64,000 bases of DNA, taken from Rossellomorea marisflavi. Its GTDB lineage: Bacteria > Bacillota > Bacilli > Bacillales > Bacillaceae_B. Below the pieces are notes generated by a model. The model worked only from the letters and a program-made list of their open reading frames with translations. It was not told the origin of the DNA and made no database searches. Each line of letters opens with the position of its first letter. Within the stretch, counting starts at the first letter, position 1. The position numbers were made by a program, and so were the translations under genes. Below are positions 35,901 through 46,195 of the stretch, one piece after another. The stretch is from positions 2,422,001 to 2,486,000 of the forward strand of contig NZ_CP047095.1 in NCBI RefSeq assembly GCF_009806575.1, in the 5' to 3' direction.

Positions 35901-36574
35901 GCTTTTTTTTCGTTTTGGTTCCACCATTTGTAGCGCTCCGCCAAATAACTGTATACCAGGATGCTGACGATGAGCCATGCCCCTCCGGCGGAATATCCTC
36001 CTATGATATCACTTGGATAATGGACGCCAAGATAGACTCTGCTCGTCCCGATCACCAGGATGAGTCCGACTGCTGCAACAATGGAGATCCATTTGTATAG
36101 ATGACGGTCGAATGCCCTGTAAAGCATGAATGCAACCGCTCCATAAAAGATGAATGAACCCATTGAATGGCCGCTCGGAAAGCTGTATCCCCCCTGCTCG
36201 ATCAATACGTGAAAATCAGGCCGATCACGCTTGAACAGAGATTTCAGGAGCGAGTTGAAGGCTCCTCCGATCCCCACTGTCACCGCCATGAATACAGCCA
36301 GGGGAACCTTTTTCATAAGAAGGAGGATCAGGATGCTGATGACGGTGCCCACAGCAATCCCTGTCACTCCGCCTAAAAAGGTGATGGTCGTCATGATCGT
36401 CGTCAACCCGGGTGAAATGAATCCCTGGACAAAATCGATGACCGACTTATCAAATGATTCGACTTCATTTTCCCTCAATTCATCGACGATTGAGATGAAT
36501 CCCCATGTGAACAAGACGAGGAAGGCGACCCCAAGGATCAGGGCAGCCCACGTCTTTTTATTTCTTCCTTCCAT
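35897..36574 (-). CDS. PAP2-family membrane phosphatase
   Basis: A 225-residue six-TM lipid phosphatase. The three catalytic motifs are present: KSLFKRDRP, PSGHS and SRVYLGVHYPSD, with both catalytic histidines. Likely substrates are undecaprenyl pyrophosphate or phosphatidylglycerol phosphate, as for YodM/BcrC relatives. GAGGGAG precedes the ATG. It starts 14 nt after ku ends and is probably co-transcribed. Confidence 0.92.
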   Translation of the reverse strand: MEGRNKKTWAALILGVAFLVLFTWGFISIVDELRENEVESFDKSVIDFVQGFISPGLTTIMTTITFLGGVTGIAVGTVISILILLLMKKVPLAVFMAVTVGIGGAFNSLLKSLFKRDRPDFHVLIEQGGYSFPSGHSMGSFIFYGAVAFMLYRAFDRHLYKWISIVAAVGLILVIGTSRVYLGVHYPSDIIGGYSAGGAWLIVSILVYSYLAERYKWWNQNEKKA

Positions 36575-36588
36575 GTTTCTCCCTCACT

Positions 36589-37416
36589 TCACGCTTTCGC
36601 TTTCTTTTTTGTCGTCTTTTTCTTTGGTTGTGATTTCGGCTTTGGCTTTGACGTATCGATGGATGCCTGGAGGGCCGCCATGAGATCCGTTACATTGTCC
36701 CTTGGGGCACGGTCAGAAGGAGTGACCACTTCCTCACCTGTCTGCTTGCCTTCGATCAGCGCCATCAAACATTCCCGGTATTCATCTTTATAATTTTCCG
36801 GATTGAATTCGGCCGTCAACTGATCGATGAGCAGTGTCGCCGTTTCCAATTCTTTTGACGTGATCTCATCCTCGGCTGGTACATTCGGGACATCAGTTGA
36901 AGGTCTGACCTCATCAGGGTAATGAATCGTTTCCATGACAAGGGTCTTTTCAAACACACGGATCACACAGAGATGTTCCTTGGACCGCATGATGAACTTG
37001 GCAATGCCGACCTTTCCAGACTCTGATAAAGCCTTCCGAAGAAGAGAATAGGCTTTTTTCCCTCCGTCTTCGGGCGACACATAATACGTGCGGTCGTAGA
37101 AAATCGGATCGATCTCGTCCATCCGGATGAAATCCTGGATCGATACGGCACGCTCTTCATTCATTTCTTTCAGCCCTCCCAGCTCCTCCTCCTCGAGTAC
37201 AACAAATTTGCCTTTTGTCAGCTCGTAGCCTTTGACAATATCGTCCTGACCAACCGACTTGTCACACACCGGGCACATCTTCTCATATTTGATCGGTGTA
37301 TGGCACTCCTTATGGAGAGAACGGAGCTTGATGTCCCGGTCTTCCGTTGCAGAGTGAAGCTTGATGGGGATGTTCACGAGGCCGAAGCTGATCGATCCCT
37401 TCCAGATTGTATGCAT
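36589..37416 (-). CDS. ku: Non-homologous end joining protein Ku
   Basis: A 275-residue bacterial Ku: core beta-barrel from MHTIWKGSISFGLVNIPIKL through FIRMDEIDPIFYDRTYYVSP and a lysine-rich C-terminal tail (KPKPKSQPKKKTTKKKAKA) that helps DNA binding and LigD recruitment. AGGAGGG 7 nt before the ATG. It is divergent from ligD with 148 bp between starts; B. subtilis ykoV/ykoU serve dry-heat resistance of spores. Confidence 0.96.
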   Translation of the reverse strand: MHTIWKGSISFGLVNIPIKLHSATEDRDIKLRSLHKECHTPIKYEKMCPVCDKSVGQDDIVKGYELTKGKFVVLEEEELGGLKEMNEERAVSIQDFIRMDEIDPIFYDRTYYVSPEDGGKKAYSLLRKALSESGKVGIAKFIMRSKEHLCVIRVFEKTLVMETIHYPDEVRPSTDVPNVPAEDEITSKELETATLLIDQLTAEFNPENYKDEYRECLMALIEGKQTGEEVVTPSDRAPRDNVTDLMAALQASIDTSKPKPKSQPKKKTTKKKAKA

Positions 37417-37564
37417 TTCAATACCCTCCTGTAGTCAAACTAATCCTATTTTCATTAGCTTTCTCCCACTCCCTTCGTTCATTCACCCGATCTGTTGGAA
37501 ATGAATAAACAGGACATACTATCGGTAAAGATTTTAAAGTAGATGCTCACAAGGAAGGTGCTAG

Positions 37565-39393
37565 ATGATGAAGCCCATGCTGCCAACACTGACGCCGGAT
37601 CCGCCCGAAGGGGACATGTGGCTGTCCGAAGTGAAGTATGACGGATTCAGGGGAATCCTCCAGATTGAAACACATGAAAGCATGACTCTCACCAGCCGGA
37701 ATGGAACGAACCTCCTGCCTCATTTCCCTGAGATTGAACAGTATATCCGCCAAATGCTCGAAGACGATATGCTTCCGGTGCCCCTCATGCTAGACGGGGA
37801 AATCGTCCTTCTCCGCACGGCCCTCTCATCGGAATTCAGGGCCCTCCAGGCGAGAGGCCGAATGAAGAATCAAAAGAACATACACCGTGCGGCATCGATC
37901 AGACCAGCCGTTTTCCTGTGCTTTGACCTTCTTCACACCGGATCCAAGAATACAAAGGATCTCCCTTATGAAAAGCGTAAAGAGGCCCTACTTGCGCTAT
38001 TCAGTCGGGCAGGTCTTCCAACAACTCCTTCCCCCACCACCGGGCCCTAGTGCAAATGATCCCCTTTACCAATGATCATCACGAGCTTCTCAAGAACGTG
38101 TACGATCAGGAGGGAGAAGGCCTTGTATTCAAGAAGAAGAACAGCATGTGGGAAGAAGGGGTCCGAAGCTCCGATTGGGTCAAGGTGAAAAACTGGAAAA
38201 CCTGTTCTTGCTTCATCACAGGATGGGAATCCGGAAATGATTACTTCTATGTAGGGGTCTATAAAGGGGAAGAAATCGTATCCCTGGGGGCATTCCACTT
38301 CGGTCTGAATCCCGAGGAAAAGAGATCCCTGAAACACATCATCTATGAGAATCATACCGGCAAAGATGGTACATTCTTTTCCATTTCGCCTGCGATCACC
38401 GTAGAGCTTCACTATCTTGAGCGCTATGATGATGGGTTACGCGAGCCCCATTTCAGCCGGTTCCTTTTTTCCGAAGCACCGGAAAGCTGTACCGAAGAGC
38501 GCTTCAGGATCGATGAACTGAGCCTTCCCGGCAGTATATCCGTCACCCACCCTGAAAAACCGATTTTCGAAGGTATATCGAAACTTGATTACCTGCATTA
38601 TTTGCGGAAGGTATCAGGTGCACTCCTTCCATTTCTCCATGGACGGGCTCTCACCTGCATCCGTTATCCCCACGGAATCTTCGGGGAATCCTTTTACCAA
38701 AAGAACACGCCTGAACATGCCCCGGATTTTGTGAAAACGGTCAGGGACGATTCCATCGATTATACCCTGTGCCATGCGATCGACACCCTGATGTGGCTTG
38801 GAAATCAGCTGGCCCTCGAGCTCCATGTCCCCTTTCAGCTCCAGGGAAGGGACGATGTGTTCGAGATCGCCTTCGATCTTGACCCGCCTGACCGCTCGGC
38901 CTTTCCGCTTGCCGTCAAGGCAGCCCTGATCCTGAAAGATATCCTTGATCGCCTCCACCTGCGGAGCTTCGTCAAAACCTCAGGGAATAAAGGGCTTCAA
39001 GTACATATCCCCATCCCCAGGGGATATACATGGGATGACACCCGGCTCTTCACCGAATTCATTGCCCGCTACCTCGTGTCAACCCACCCTGAAGAGTTCA
39101 CGGTTGAAAGATTGAAAAAACAACGAAACGGGCGACTCTATATCGACTATGTCCAACATGGACCCGGCAAGACACTTGTATCCCCCTATTCGGTCAGGGG
39201 GAATAACGAAGGTCTCGTCTCCACTCCGCTCCTTTGGGAGGAAGTGAATCGTGATCTGGATCCCTCTCGTTTCACAATGGAAGCCGTCGTAAAGCGTTTC
39301 AGGGAGATCGGCTGTCCGTTTTCCGGCTATTATACTGCGGGGGAGCAACAACCGTTCAAAGAAGTCATGACCTTTTTACGATCAAATGGATGA
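37565..39393 (+). pseudogene. ligD: ATP-dependent DNA ligase LigD (LIG-POL), frame broken near 38035
   Basis: The first frame (37565-38050) holds the adenylation half with the nucleophile lysine in SEVKYDGFRG and DGEIVLL. It stops just before motif IV. The second frame (open from GTG 38050 to 39393) carries motif IV (EGEGLVFKKK), motif V (WVKVKNW), the OB fold, and the primase-like POL domain (EIAFDLDPPD). One extra C in CCCCC (38031-38035) or the nearby GGGCCC joins the halves into a ~609-residue YkoU-like LigD. The break splits the ligase domain, so separate function is unlikely. Error or true mutation is undecided. Confidence 0.85.
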
Positions 39394-39396
39394 TCT

Positions 39397-39443
39397 TAAA
39401 AAACCGGCAGCCGCTCATGTTTCGAACGGATGCCGGTTTTTTT
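39397..39443. terminator. Bidirectional intrinsic terminator
   Basis: AAAAAACCGGCA / TGCCGGTTTTTTT with a 21-nt loop, between convergent ligD and dapF. Confidence 0.88.
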
Positions 39444-39447
39444 CTGT

Positions 39448-40437
39448 TTACAGGAAAACCTTTTCTTTCACAAGTGACGCCGCATGCTCCTCCAACTGAC
39501 GATACGCAACATGCTCTTCAAGCTCCTTCTTCGCTTCCAAATCATAGCGGTCCGGGAACGCACGATCCCACTGTATGGTCGCTTCGTACATATAAGTGGC
39601 ATTCCCGATCAGCTCCATGGAATATGTGCCATCGGCGTGTTCATTTACGACGACTCTTACTTTGCCGCCGGGATTATACACATCGACTGCCTCTCCTTTC
39701 GCGTTATAACCGAGAAGGCATGTCACGAGAGAGGAAGCCGACATCGCCGTGCCGCATGCGTTGGTGAATCCTACTCCACGCTCATAGGTCCTGACAAAGA
39801 TTGCCCCCTCCTCTATGATAGTCACATAGCTCACATTCACTCCGTCCGGGCATAACGGATTCGGTCCGTTAAGGTAGTCCGAGATGTCCTTTTGCTCATT
39901 CCCTGACAGCACATCACGGTCGACCACGGCAATCAAATGAGGGTTGGGGACGGCCAGTGCAGTGAATCTCCTATCACTCTGGAGACCCTCCACCTTTTCG
40001 TCAATCAGCTTCTCTCCGTTTCCACTCATCGGGAGGGAAGATAAATCGAATAGGACCGGTGAAATCTCGACATTGTACGTGGGGATCCCAACGTACACCT
40101 CTTCCTCTTTCGATACGTGGAGATCTGCTTTCATCGTTTCCACCATGATGTCGTCCTTCCCGATCTTTTCACACACGTATCGTCCGACACAGCGCAGGCC
40201 GTTCCCACACATCGAGGCTTCAGAACCATCGGAATTGAAGACTCTCATCATGGCATCACATCTGTCGCTGTCAAGGACGAATAAGATCCCATCCGCTCCC
40301 GGGCCCGTTTCCCGGTTGCAAAGGGTGAAGGTCAGTGCCCTTCGATCCTCATCGGTAAAATCGTAGCCTTTCCCGACTTCATCCAACAATAGAAAATCAT
40401 TTCCAGATCCATGACACTTCGTTACGTCAATTTTCAC
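39448..40437 (-). CDS. dapF: Diaminopimelate epimerase
   Basis: A 329-residue DapF interconverting LL- and meso-diaminopimelate for lysine and cell-wall synthesis. The two catalytic cysteines are in EASMCGNGLRC and GFTNACGTAMSA; the N-terminus VTKCHGSGNDFLL is typical. It is about 45 residues longer than B. subtilis DapF because of a charged helical C-terminal tail (LEAKKELEEHVAYRQLEEHA). GTG start at 40437 behind GGAGG. Confidence 0.95.
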   Translation of the reverse strand: MKIDVTKCHGSGNDFLLLDEVGKGYDFTDEDRRALTFTLCNRETGPGADGILFVLDSDRCDAMMRVFNSDGSEASMCGNGLRCVGRYVCEKIGKDDIMVETMKADLHVSKEEEVYVGIPTYNVEISPVLFDLSSLPMSGNGEKLIDEKVEGLQSDRRFTALAVPNPHLIAVVDRDVLSGNEQKDISDYLNGPNPLCPDGVNVSYVTIIEEGAIFVRTYERGVGFTNACGTAMSASSLVTCLLGYNAKGEAVDVYNPGGKVRVVVNEHADGTYSMELIGNATYMYEATIQWDRAFPDRYDLEAKKELEEHVAYRQLEEHAASLVKEKVFL

Positions 40438-40547
40438 TCTTTTCCGCCTCCAGTTGTGCTATCCATAAAATCATAATAGTACTAGATTGCCATAAACGTG
40501 CCCGATGTGCAATCATAGATAAAAGCAATCTGAAAGGAGGGATGAGC

Positions 40548-40844
40548 ATGAAGGAGGAGTTCAGCTTCCGCTTTCAGGTGAAAAAGGTGGAAGAGGCATA
40601 TGACGGGAACGAATCGAGGCACGTCCATGTGCTGGCAAAGGTGTTTGATCAGGAAAAAGAGCTGATCCATGAAGGGATGTATCGCGTAAAGTTCAATGAA
40701 ATCGGCATTTTCCCTTTTCCTGCCGATATCGCCGGGCAAGTTCAATCAAAAGCGCTTCAGAGACTCCTCATGGTAGAGCTGAAGCGCTACATCAAACCTC
40801 AAAGAAAGTTCCTGACTCCCGGTGAGTACAAACCTGTTTGGTAA
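40548..40844 (+). CDS. Hypothetical 98-aa protein
   Basis: A small soluble protein starting MKEEFSFRFQVKKVEEAYDG. I use the ATG at 40548, 6 nt after GGAGGG; the ATG at 40542 abuts the SD. The pattern (charged beta strands, then a helical KALQRLLMVELKRYI) suggests a compact domain, but I recognise no family. Divergent from dapF with a ~110-bp shared promoter region. Confidence 0.65.
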   Translation: MKEEFSFRFQVKKVEEAYDGNESRHVHVLAKVFDQEKELIHEGMYRVKFNEIGIFPFPADIAGQVQSKALQRLLMVELKRYIKPQRKFLTPGEYKPVW

Positions 40845-40912
40845 GGGGGATCTCCCACGATCTTGTATAGCCGCCGGTGTCCTCAATCGATGGAAAGCAC
40901 CGTTAACCCGTT

Positions 40913-40957
40913 CAAAAAAAACATGCACGTGCGACAGGCGCACGTGCATGTTTTTTC
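40913..40957. terminator. Bidirectional intrinsic terminator
   Basis: ACATGCACGTGCG / CGCACGTGCATGT, flanked by A-rich and T-rich tracts. It serves the purine permease and the convergent 98-aa gene. Confidence 0.92.
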
Positions 40958-42247
40958 CTAGTGAATCGCATGGACGATGAAATTCAAGAGGAACAATGCT
41001 GCAATGATATATAGCGTCAAAGACACTTCCTTTGCCTTACCCGTTGCCACCTTCAAAATCGGATACAGAACGAATCCGAATGCGATGCCGTCAGCAATGC
41101 TGTAGGTGAATGGGATCATAGCGATGATGAAGATCGCCGGAAGGGCTTCCGTCAGATCGCCCAGGTCCATATGCCGGATATTCTGGATCATCACGCCTCC
41201 GATCACGATCAGGATCGGTGCAATCGCATGATCGGGAATCCACTTCAGGTAAGGAATGAACAAAACCGAGGCAAGGAACAGGACACCTGTGGTGAATGAT
41301 GTCATGCCCGTACGCCCTCCAGCTGTCATGGCAGCTGCGCTTTCCACCGTAGAAACGGTGGGGCTGGTGCCGAAGATCCCGGAGGTCAATGCAGAAAATG
41401 CATTGGCCTGGAACGCCCGAGGATACTTATGCTCCTGCCCGATCATGGCCGTATGCCCGCTCACAAGGCCGATATTCTCGAATACGAGGACCATCGTCAT
41501 GGAAAATACGGCTATCCAAAACGGGATATCCACGATGGCCTTGAACGAAATCTGGCCGAAGACATCACCGTACTGACTCCAATGGAATGCAGTCGATGAC
41601 GCCGACGGCTCGATTCCGAGCACCAGTCCAAGAATGGTTCCGAAAGCGATGCTCCAAAGGAATTGGCCCTTCACATTCCGGATGAAAAGGAACATGGTGA
41701 GGAGTAATGTGAGGAGGGTTGCAACAACCTTCCAATCACTGAAGTCCCCGATCGTGATGATCGAACTCTCCCCCCTCTGGATGATCCCGCCCTTTTCAAG
41801 GCCGATGAACATGAGGAACATACCGAGGCCGACCGTGATGGCCTCTTTCAGCACCTGGGGTATGGCCCGCGATAGCACGCCTGAAAGTCGCGTAAACGCA
41901 ATGACCATGAAAAGGATCCCTGATATCAAGACCACTCCGAGCGCTTCCTGCCAGCTGAGGCCGGACGATTTCACAAGCGTGAACGTAAACATCGCATTGA
42001 TTCCCATGCCTGGTACTAGAAGGATGGGGGCGTTCGCCCAGAACGCCATGACGAGACATCCGACGAATGACGCCAGGATCGTGGCCAATACGGCTCCTTC
42101 AAACGGTATACCAGCTTCAGAAAGAATCAGGGCGTTAACGGCGATGATATACACGATGGTGAAATAGCCAACCGACCCTGCAAGCATTTCCTGTTTCAGT
42201 GAAGTGCCATGCGCTTTAAACTTAAACACATGTTCAAATGCTTTCAT
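40958..42247 (-). CDS. AzgA/NCS2-type purine permease (PbuG/PbuO-like)
   Basis: A 429-residue nucleobase permease with about 13 TMs. Family signatures include GMGINAMFTFTLV, the NVFENIG-like LVFENIGLVSGHT, and GTSPTVSTVESAAAMTAGGR. AzgA-type members import guanine, hypoxanthine or adenine. AGGAAG is 5 nt from the ATG. I looked for a guanine riboswitch in the 100-bp upstream gap and did not find the aptamer core, so PurR or no local control is likely. Confidence 0.92.
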   Translation of the reverse strand: MKAFEHVFKFKAHGTSLKQEMLAGSVGYFTIVYIIAVNALILSEAGIPFEGAVLATILASFVGCLVMAFWANAPILLVPGMGINAMFTFTLVKSSGLSWQEALGVVLISGILFMVIAFTRLSGVLSRAIPQVLKEAITVGLGMFLMFIGLEKGGIIQRGESSIITIGDFSDWKVVATLLTLLLTMFLFIRNVKGQFLWSIAFGTILGLVLGIEPSASSTAFHWSQYGDVFGQISFKAIVDIPFWIAVFSMTMVLVFENIGLVSGHTAMIGQEHKYPRAFQANAFSALTSGIFGTSPTVSTVESAAAMTAGGRTGMTSFTTGVLFLASVLFIPYLKWIPDHAIAPILIVIGGVMIQNIRHMDLGDLTEALPAIFIIAMIPFTYSIADGIAFGFVLYPILKVATGKAKEVSLTLYIIAALFLLNFIVHAIH

Positions 42248-42350
42248 ACAATCTTCCTATAAAACTGCCCTCTCCCTACCCGCGTCACCCGGATTACTCC
42301 GGGGAGCCACAAGACTTTATTTTAGCAGATAAAGAGTGCGTTGCCAATAG

Positions 42351-42824
42351 TCATCCTTGTTCGATGGAACGGATCAGGTTCGCCATTTCGATTGCTGAAA
42401 CAGCCGCTTCCCAGCCTTTATTCCCTGCTTTAGTCCCAGCACGCTCGATGGCCTGCTCGATCGTATCGGTTGTCAACACTCCGAAGATGACAGGTATTTC
42501 TTCCTGCATTCCCAGGTTTGCAACTCCTTTTGCCACCTCTCCGCTCACATATTCAAAGTGCGGTGTCGCACCGCGGATGACCGTTCCGAGCGTGATGACG
42601 GCATCATAGTTCCCTGTACGGGCAAGCTTCTTGGCGATCATCGGGATTTCAAATGCTCCCGGCACCCATGTGACTGAGACGTCCGTTTCCTCGACACCAT
42701 GGCGCTTAAGCGCATCCTCTGCACCACCCAGAAGTTTGGACGTGATGAATTCGTTGAAACGTGATACGACGATGGCTACTTTCAGGCCAGTACCTACAAG
42801 ATTTCCTTCAAATGTTTTTGTCAT
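42351..42824 (-). CDS. ribH: 6,7-dimethyl-8-ribityllumazine synthase
   Basis: A 157-residue lumazine synthase that forms the icosahedral riboflavin-synthase shell. Signatures are [22 protein letters not shown] and [15 protein letters not shown] with the catalytic histidine. The ATG at 42824 is behind GGAGGG. Last gene of ribDEBAH. Confidence 0.97.
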   Translation of the reverse strand: MTKTFEGNLVGTGLKVAIVVSRFNEFITSKLLGGAEDALKRHGVEETDVSVTWVPGAFEIPMIAKKLARTGNYDAVITLGTVIRGATPHFEYVSGEVAKGVANLGMQEEIPVIFGVLTTDTIEQAIERAGTKAGNKGWEAAVSAIEMANLIRSIEQG

Positions 42825-42847
42825 GTTGTTTCCCTCCATTGGTATGT

Positions 42848-44041
42848 TTAGAATTTTAATAAGTGCCCAAGCTTAGCTTGTTTGGTTTTTAAATATTTTT
42901 CATTTGCTTCCTTGAAAGGGAGCTGGATCGGCACCCGCTCGGAAATGGTGAGACCATAGCCTCTGATCCCCGCAATCTTCCTGGGGTTATTGGTCAGTAG
43001 CCTCATTTTCTTCACCCCGAGATCTCTCAGTATCTGGGCACCGATTCCATATTCCCTCAGATCGGCATCAAAGCCGAGCTTATGATTCGCTTCCACGGTG
43101 TCATAGCCTTCTTCCTGAAGCTTATACGCTTTCAGCTTGTTGATCAGTCCGATTCCTCGTCCTTCCTGCCTCATGTACAACAGGAGCCCTTTCCCTTCAT
43201 GTTCGATCTGAGTCAGTGCCGTTGCAAGCTGGGGACCGCAGTCACAGCGGTTGGACCCGAATACATCACCTGTGAGGCATTCCGAGTGGACCCTGACAAG
43301 GACCTCCTCTTCTTCGGTCCATTCCCCTTTCATAAGGGCAACGTGCTCTTTGCCTGTGAGGACCTCTGTATAACCGATCGCCTTGAAATCACCGAAATCT
43401 GTCGGCAGACTGATCTCCACCTCGCGATTGATCAGCTTGTCCTCCTTCCTCCGGAATCGGATGAGCTCTTCGATCGTGATGAAGGAAAGGTCCCACTTCT
43501 CAGCAAGCACCTTGAGGTCGGGGACCCTCGCCATACTGCCATCCTCATTCATGATTTCACAGATCACCCCTGCGGGTGTCGAACCTGCAAGGCGGGCGAG
43601 ATCGACGGCTGCTTCCGTATGTCCCGCCCTTTTTAATACACCACCGGGTTTTGCCACAAGTGGGAACACATGCCCCGGGCGCTTAAAATCCTCTGGCTTC
43701 GAGTGCGGATTCACTAATTCTTTGATGGTATGGGCGCGTTCGAATGCGCTGATCCCCGTCTTTGCTGAAGCATGATCGACGCTTATCGTGAATGCTGTCC
43801 CGTGATGATCCGTATTGGTCGAAGTCATCTGATTCAAGTGGAGCCGGCCTGCAATCTCCTCATCGACGGGTGTGCAGATCAATCCCCGGCCCTCCATTGC
43901 CATGAAATTGATGACCTCCGGCGTGACACCTTCAGCAAGTGCCACAAAATCCCCTTCATTTTCCCTGTTCTCATCATCGATGACGATGACGGGTTTACCT
44001 TCGCGGAGATCGCGGATGGCTTCTTCGATTGTGTTGAACAT
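42848..44041 (-). CDS. ribBA: Bifunctional DHBP synthase / GTP cyclohydrolase II
   Basis: A 397-residue fusion. Residues 1-200 are 3,4-dihydroxy-2-butanone-4-phosphate synthase ([12 protein letters not shown], the acidic Mg2+ site). Residues 205-397 are GTP cyclohydrolase II ([20 protein letters not shown] zinc site; RQEGRGIGL). It supplies both riboflavin precursors. ATG 44041 behind GGGAGGG; ribH follows after 23 nt. Called ribA in B. subtilis. Confidence 0.97.
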   Translation of the reverse strand: MFNTIEEAIRDLREGKPVIVIDDENRENEGDFVALAEGVTPEVINFMAMEGRGLICTPVDEEIAGRLHLNQMTSTNTDHHGTAFTISVDHASAKTGISAFERAHTIKELVNPHSKPEDFKRPGHVFPLVAKPGGVLKRAGHTEAAVDLARLAGSTPAGVICEIMNEDGSMARVPDLKVLAEKWDLSFITIEELIRFRRKEDKLINREVEISLPTDFGDFKAIGYTEVLTGKEHVALMKGEWTEEEEVLVRVHSECLTGDVFGSNRCDCGPQLATALTQIEHEGKGLLLYMRQEGRGIGLINKLKAYKLQEEGYDTVEANHKLGFDADLREYGIGAQILRDLGVKKMRLLTNNPRKIAGIRGYGLTISERVPIQLPFKEANEKYLKTKQAKLGHLLKF

Positions 44042-44057
44042 CCTATTCCCTCCCTGG

Positions 44058-44711
44058 TTAGTCAGCGAAGCCATGATCGGATAGGAAATCATAGCTCAAG
44101 CTTTTCTTTGCTGTTGTTTCAGTTTCCTTTGTAAAAAATCGGTGGATATACTTTGCCATCATGTCACACTCGATGTTGACCTCATCACCGATCTTCTTGG
44201 ATCCGAGGACCGTGTCTTCTTTCGTTTGTGGAATAAGAGAGACCGTAATGGAATCATCTGTGATGTCGAATACGGTCAGGGACGTACCGTCGATGGCGAC
44301 GGATCCTTTCTGGACAAAGAACACAGAAAGTTCCGAAGGGATGTTGATGGTGACGTAAAGGGCATTTTCCAGTTCCTGCAGGCTTTTGATGGTGCCGACT
44401 GCATCCACGTGGCCGTTGACGAAGTGACCGCCGAACCTGCCTCCTGCCGCCATCGCGCGCTCAAGGTTCACCCGGGTTCCCGTTTTAAGGTTCCTGAGGG
44501 ACGTCCCTTTGAAGGTTTCTGGCATCACATCTGCTGTAAACTCATTCTTTGAAAATGTGGTGACCGTCAGGCATACTCCGTTCACCGATATACTGTCTCC
44601 GATTGCCACATCACCCAGGACCTTTCCAGCAGCAAGCTTCAGCTCCATGGAAGAGGCGGATGAACGTACGGCCTTCACACTGCCGATTTCTTCTATGATT
44701 CCTGTGAACAT
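44058..44711 (-). CDS. ribE: Riboflavin synthase alpha chain
   Basis: A 217-residue protein with the duplicated lumazine-binding barrel: [12 protein letters not shown] / SVNGVCLTV in the first half and GHVDAVG / AIDGTSLTV in the second. Overlaps ribD by 19 nt, SD AAAGGAAG inside the ribD end. Confidence 0.97.
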   Translation of the reverse strand: MFTGIIEEIGSVKAVRSSASSMELKLAAGKVLGDVAIGDSISVNGVCLTVTTFSKNEFTADVMPETFKGTSLRNLKTGTRVNLERAMAAGGRFGGHFVNGHVDAVGTIKSLQELENALYVTINIPSELSVFFVQKGSVAIDGTSLTVFDITDDSITVSLIPQTKEDTVLGSKKIGDEVNIECDMMAKYIHRFFTKETETTAKKSLSYDFLSDHGFAD

Positions 44712-45820
44712 GCTCGATCTTCCTTTCTTTCCTGGGGTACCGCGGTAATCTTAATGTCTTTCCCGATTGTTTCGATACTTTGGATCTCCACGGGGAGCCC
44801 TTCAGCTATGGATGGGAAACCATCTCCGCCGAAGCTTGGGAACGAGTTTCGTCCTCCGAGCAGTTTCGGGGCCATATAAAGGATGAGCTCCTGGAAGGCC
44901 TCCTCCTGAAGGAAGCTGCCGTGAATGCTGCTTCCACCTTCTACATAAACCGAGGTAATCGATTTTTTTCCAAGCTCACCGACAAGCTCTTTCATGGTGA
45001 TGGCCGGACTTGATAGGGAGAGTATTTCACATCCCTCCTGAATGTATGCCTGCTTACGAAACTCAGGCACCTCACATCCTGTGATGAGGATGGTCGGGCT
45101 TTGACGATCTTGAATGATATGGGAGTGAATCGGGGTACGCAGGTGCGTATCCACGATAAGTCGAATGGGGTTTTTTCCACCTTGGGGCAAACGGGTGGTC
45201 AGGTGCGGATTGTCTTGAATGATGGTGTTGACTCCAACTACTATCGCGTCATGCCGGTGACGATCATAGTGGACGTCCAGTCTTGATTGTTGCGATGTGA
45301 TCCATTTACTTTCTCCGGACGAAGAAGCAGTCTTGCCGTCCAATGTCACGGCAGACTTCAGCGTCACAAAGGGTGTGCCTGTACGGATGAAGTGGAAGAA
45401 ATGCTTATTGAGTTCAAGGGCTTCAGACTCTCCCATGCCGAGGTGGACATCGATGCCCGCTTCCTTCAACCGCTCGATTCCCCTCCCTCCTACAAGAGGA
45501 TTGGGATCCTTGCAAGCGATGAAAACGCGTTTGATCCCGCTCTCGATGATCAGGTTTGCACACGGAGGCGTACGCCCGTGATGGGAACAAGGCTCGAGGG
45601 TCACATATATATCTGCCCCTTCGGCTTTATCACCCGCTTCCCTGATTGCATGGACCTCTGCATGAGGGCCGCCTGCCTTGAGATGCGATCCGGTGCCCAC
45701 AATAGAACCATCTTTAACCACCACTGCTCCCACGACCGGGTTTGGTGAGGTCTGTCCTTGAGTGGCCCTTGCCAGTTGAAGGGCAAGGTTCATGTATTCA
45801 TTGAGTTCCAATTTCTTCAT
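44693..45820 (-). CDS. ribD: Riboflavin deaminase/reductase
   Basis: A 375-residue bifunctional enzyme: N-terminal zinc deaminase (HAEVHAI, PCSHHGRTPPC) and C-terminal DHFR-like reductase (SAVTLDGKTASSSGESKWI, YVEGGSSIHGSFL). ATG at 45820 follows AGGAGG. First gene of ribDEBAH; no ribT is present. Confidence 0.97.
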   Translation of the reverse strand: MKKLELNEYMNLALQLARATQGQTSPNPVVGAVVVKDGSIVGTGSHLKAGGPHAEVHAIREAGDKAEGADIYVTLEPCSHHGRTPPCANLIIESGIKRVFIACKDPNPLVGGRGIERLKEAGIDVHLGMGESEALELNKHFFHFIRTGTPFVTLKSAVTLDGKTASSSGESKWITSQQSRLDVHYDRHRHDAIVVGVNTIIQDNPHLTTRLPQGGKNPIRLIVDTHLRTPIHSHIIQDRQSPTILITGCEVPEFRKQAYIQEGCEILSLSSPAITMKELVGELGKKSITSVYVEGGSSIHGSFLQEEAFQELILYMAPKLLGGRNSFPSFGGDGFPSIAEGLPVEIQSIETIGKDIKITAVPQERKEDRACSQES

Positions 45821-45842
45821 TCACCTCCTGATTCATTCATAT

Positions 45843-46077
45843 AAAAACCCCAAGAACGTAGTCTTGGGGGAAGTTTGGCATGACGAAATAAAGCATCTAT
45901 CCTGATCGTTTAAAAAATCAGTGATACACACTTGCCGTTCCTTCTCCCATCCAGACTTTCACTGTCGGCTTTGGAGTTTCACCAAATCCACCGTCTAATA
46001 ACCATTAGCCGGGTCACGGACTGAGAGCATACGCTCATCACCGCCGGTAGGGAATTCCACCCTGCCCCGAAGGAAAC
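45843..46077 (-). promoter_or_regulatory. FMN riboswitch (RFN element) with terminator
   Basis: On the minus strand the aptamer runs from about 46077 to 45938: CTTCGGGGCAGGGTG, CCTACCGGCGGTGATG, GGTGAAACTCC, CCGACAGTGAAAGTCTGG and GGGAGAAGG, all RFN landmarks. The expression platform is CCCCAAGA / TCTTGGGG followed by TTTTTAT (45870-45843). FMN binding would stop transcription before ribD. Confidence 0.96.
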
Positions 46078-46095
46078 CTATTCGATTATGTACTG

Positions 46096-46125
46096 ATTAT
46101 CACCTCAACACAAATTGATTGTCAA
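46096..46125 (-). promoter_or_regulatory. SigA promoter of the rib operon
   Basis: Minus strand consensus TTGACA (46125-46120), 18-bp spacer, GATAAT (46101-46096), placing the start just before the RFN element. Confidence 0.65.
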
Positions 46126-46195
46126 GCATTGAGTTTTTTGCCTCAGCTGCGTGATATCACTCGATCTACCTGTTGCGGACGGGATCTCGGTGCCC

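Noticed and set aside
38050..39393. Independent primase-polymerase gene starting at GTG 38050
   Set aside because: Its first 100 residues are the second half of the ligase domain (motifs IV and V), so it is a fragment of ligD, not a separate gene.
42248..42350. Possible purine or guanidine riboswitch upstream of the purine permease
   Set aside because: GC-rich pairing potential exists, but neither the guanine aptamer core nor ykkC landmarks are visible, and the gap is too short for a full element.
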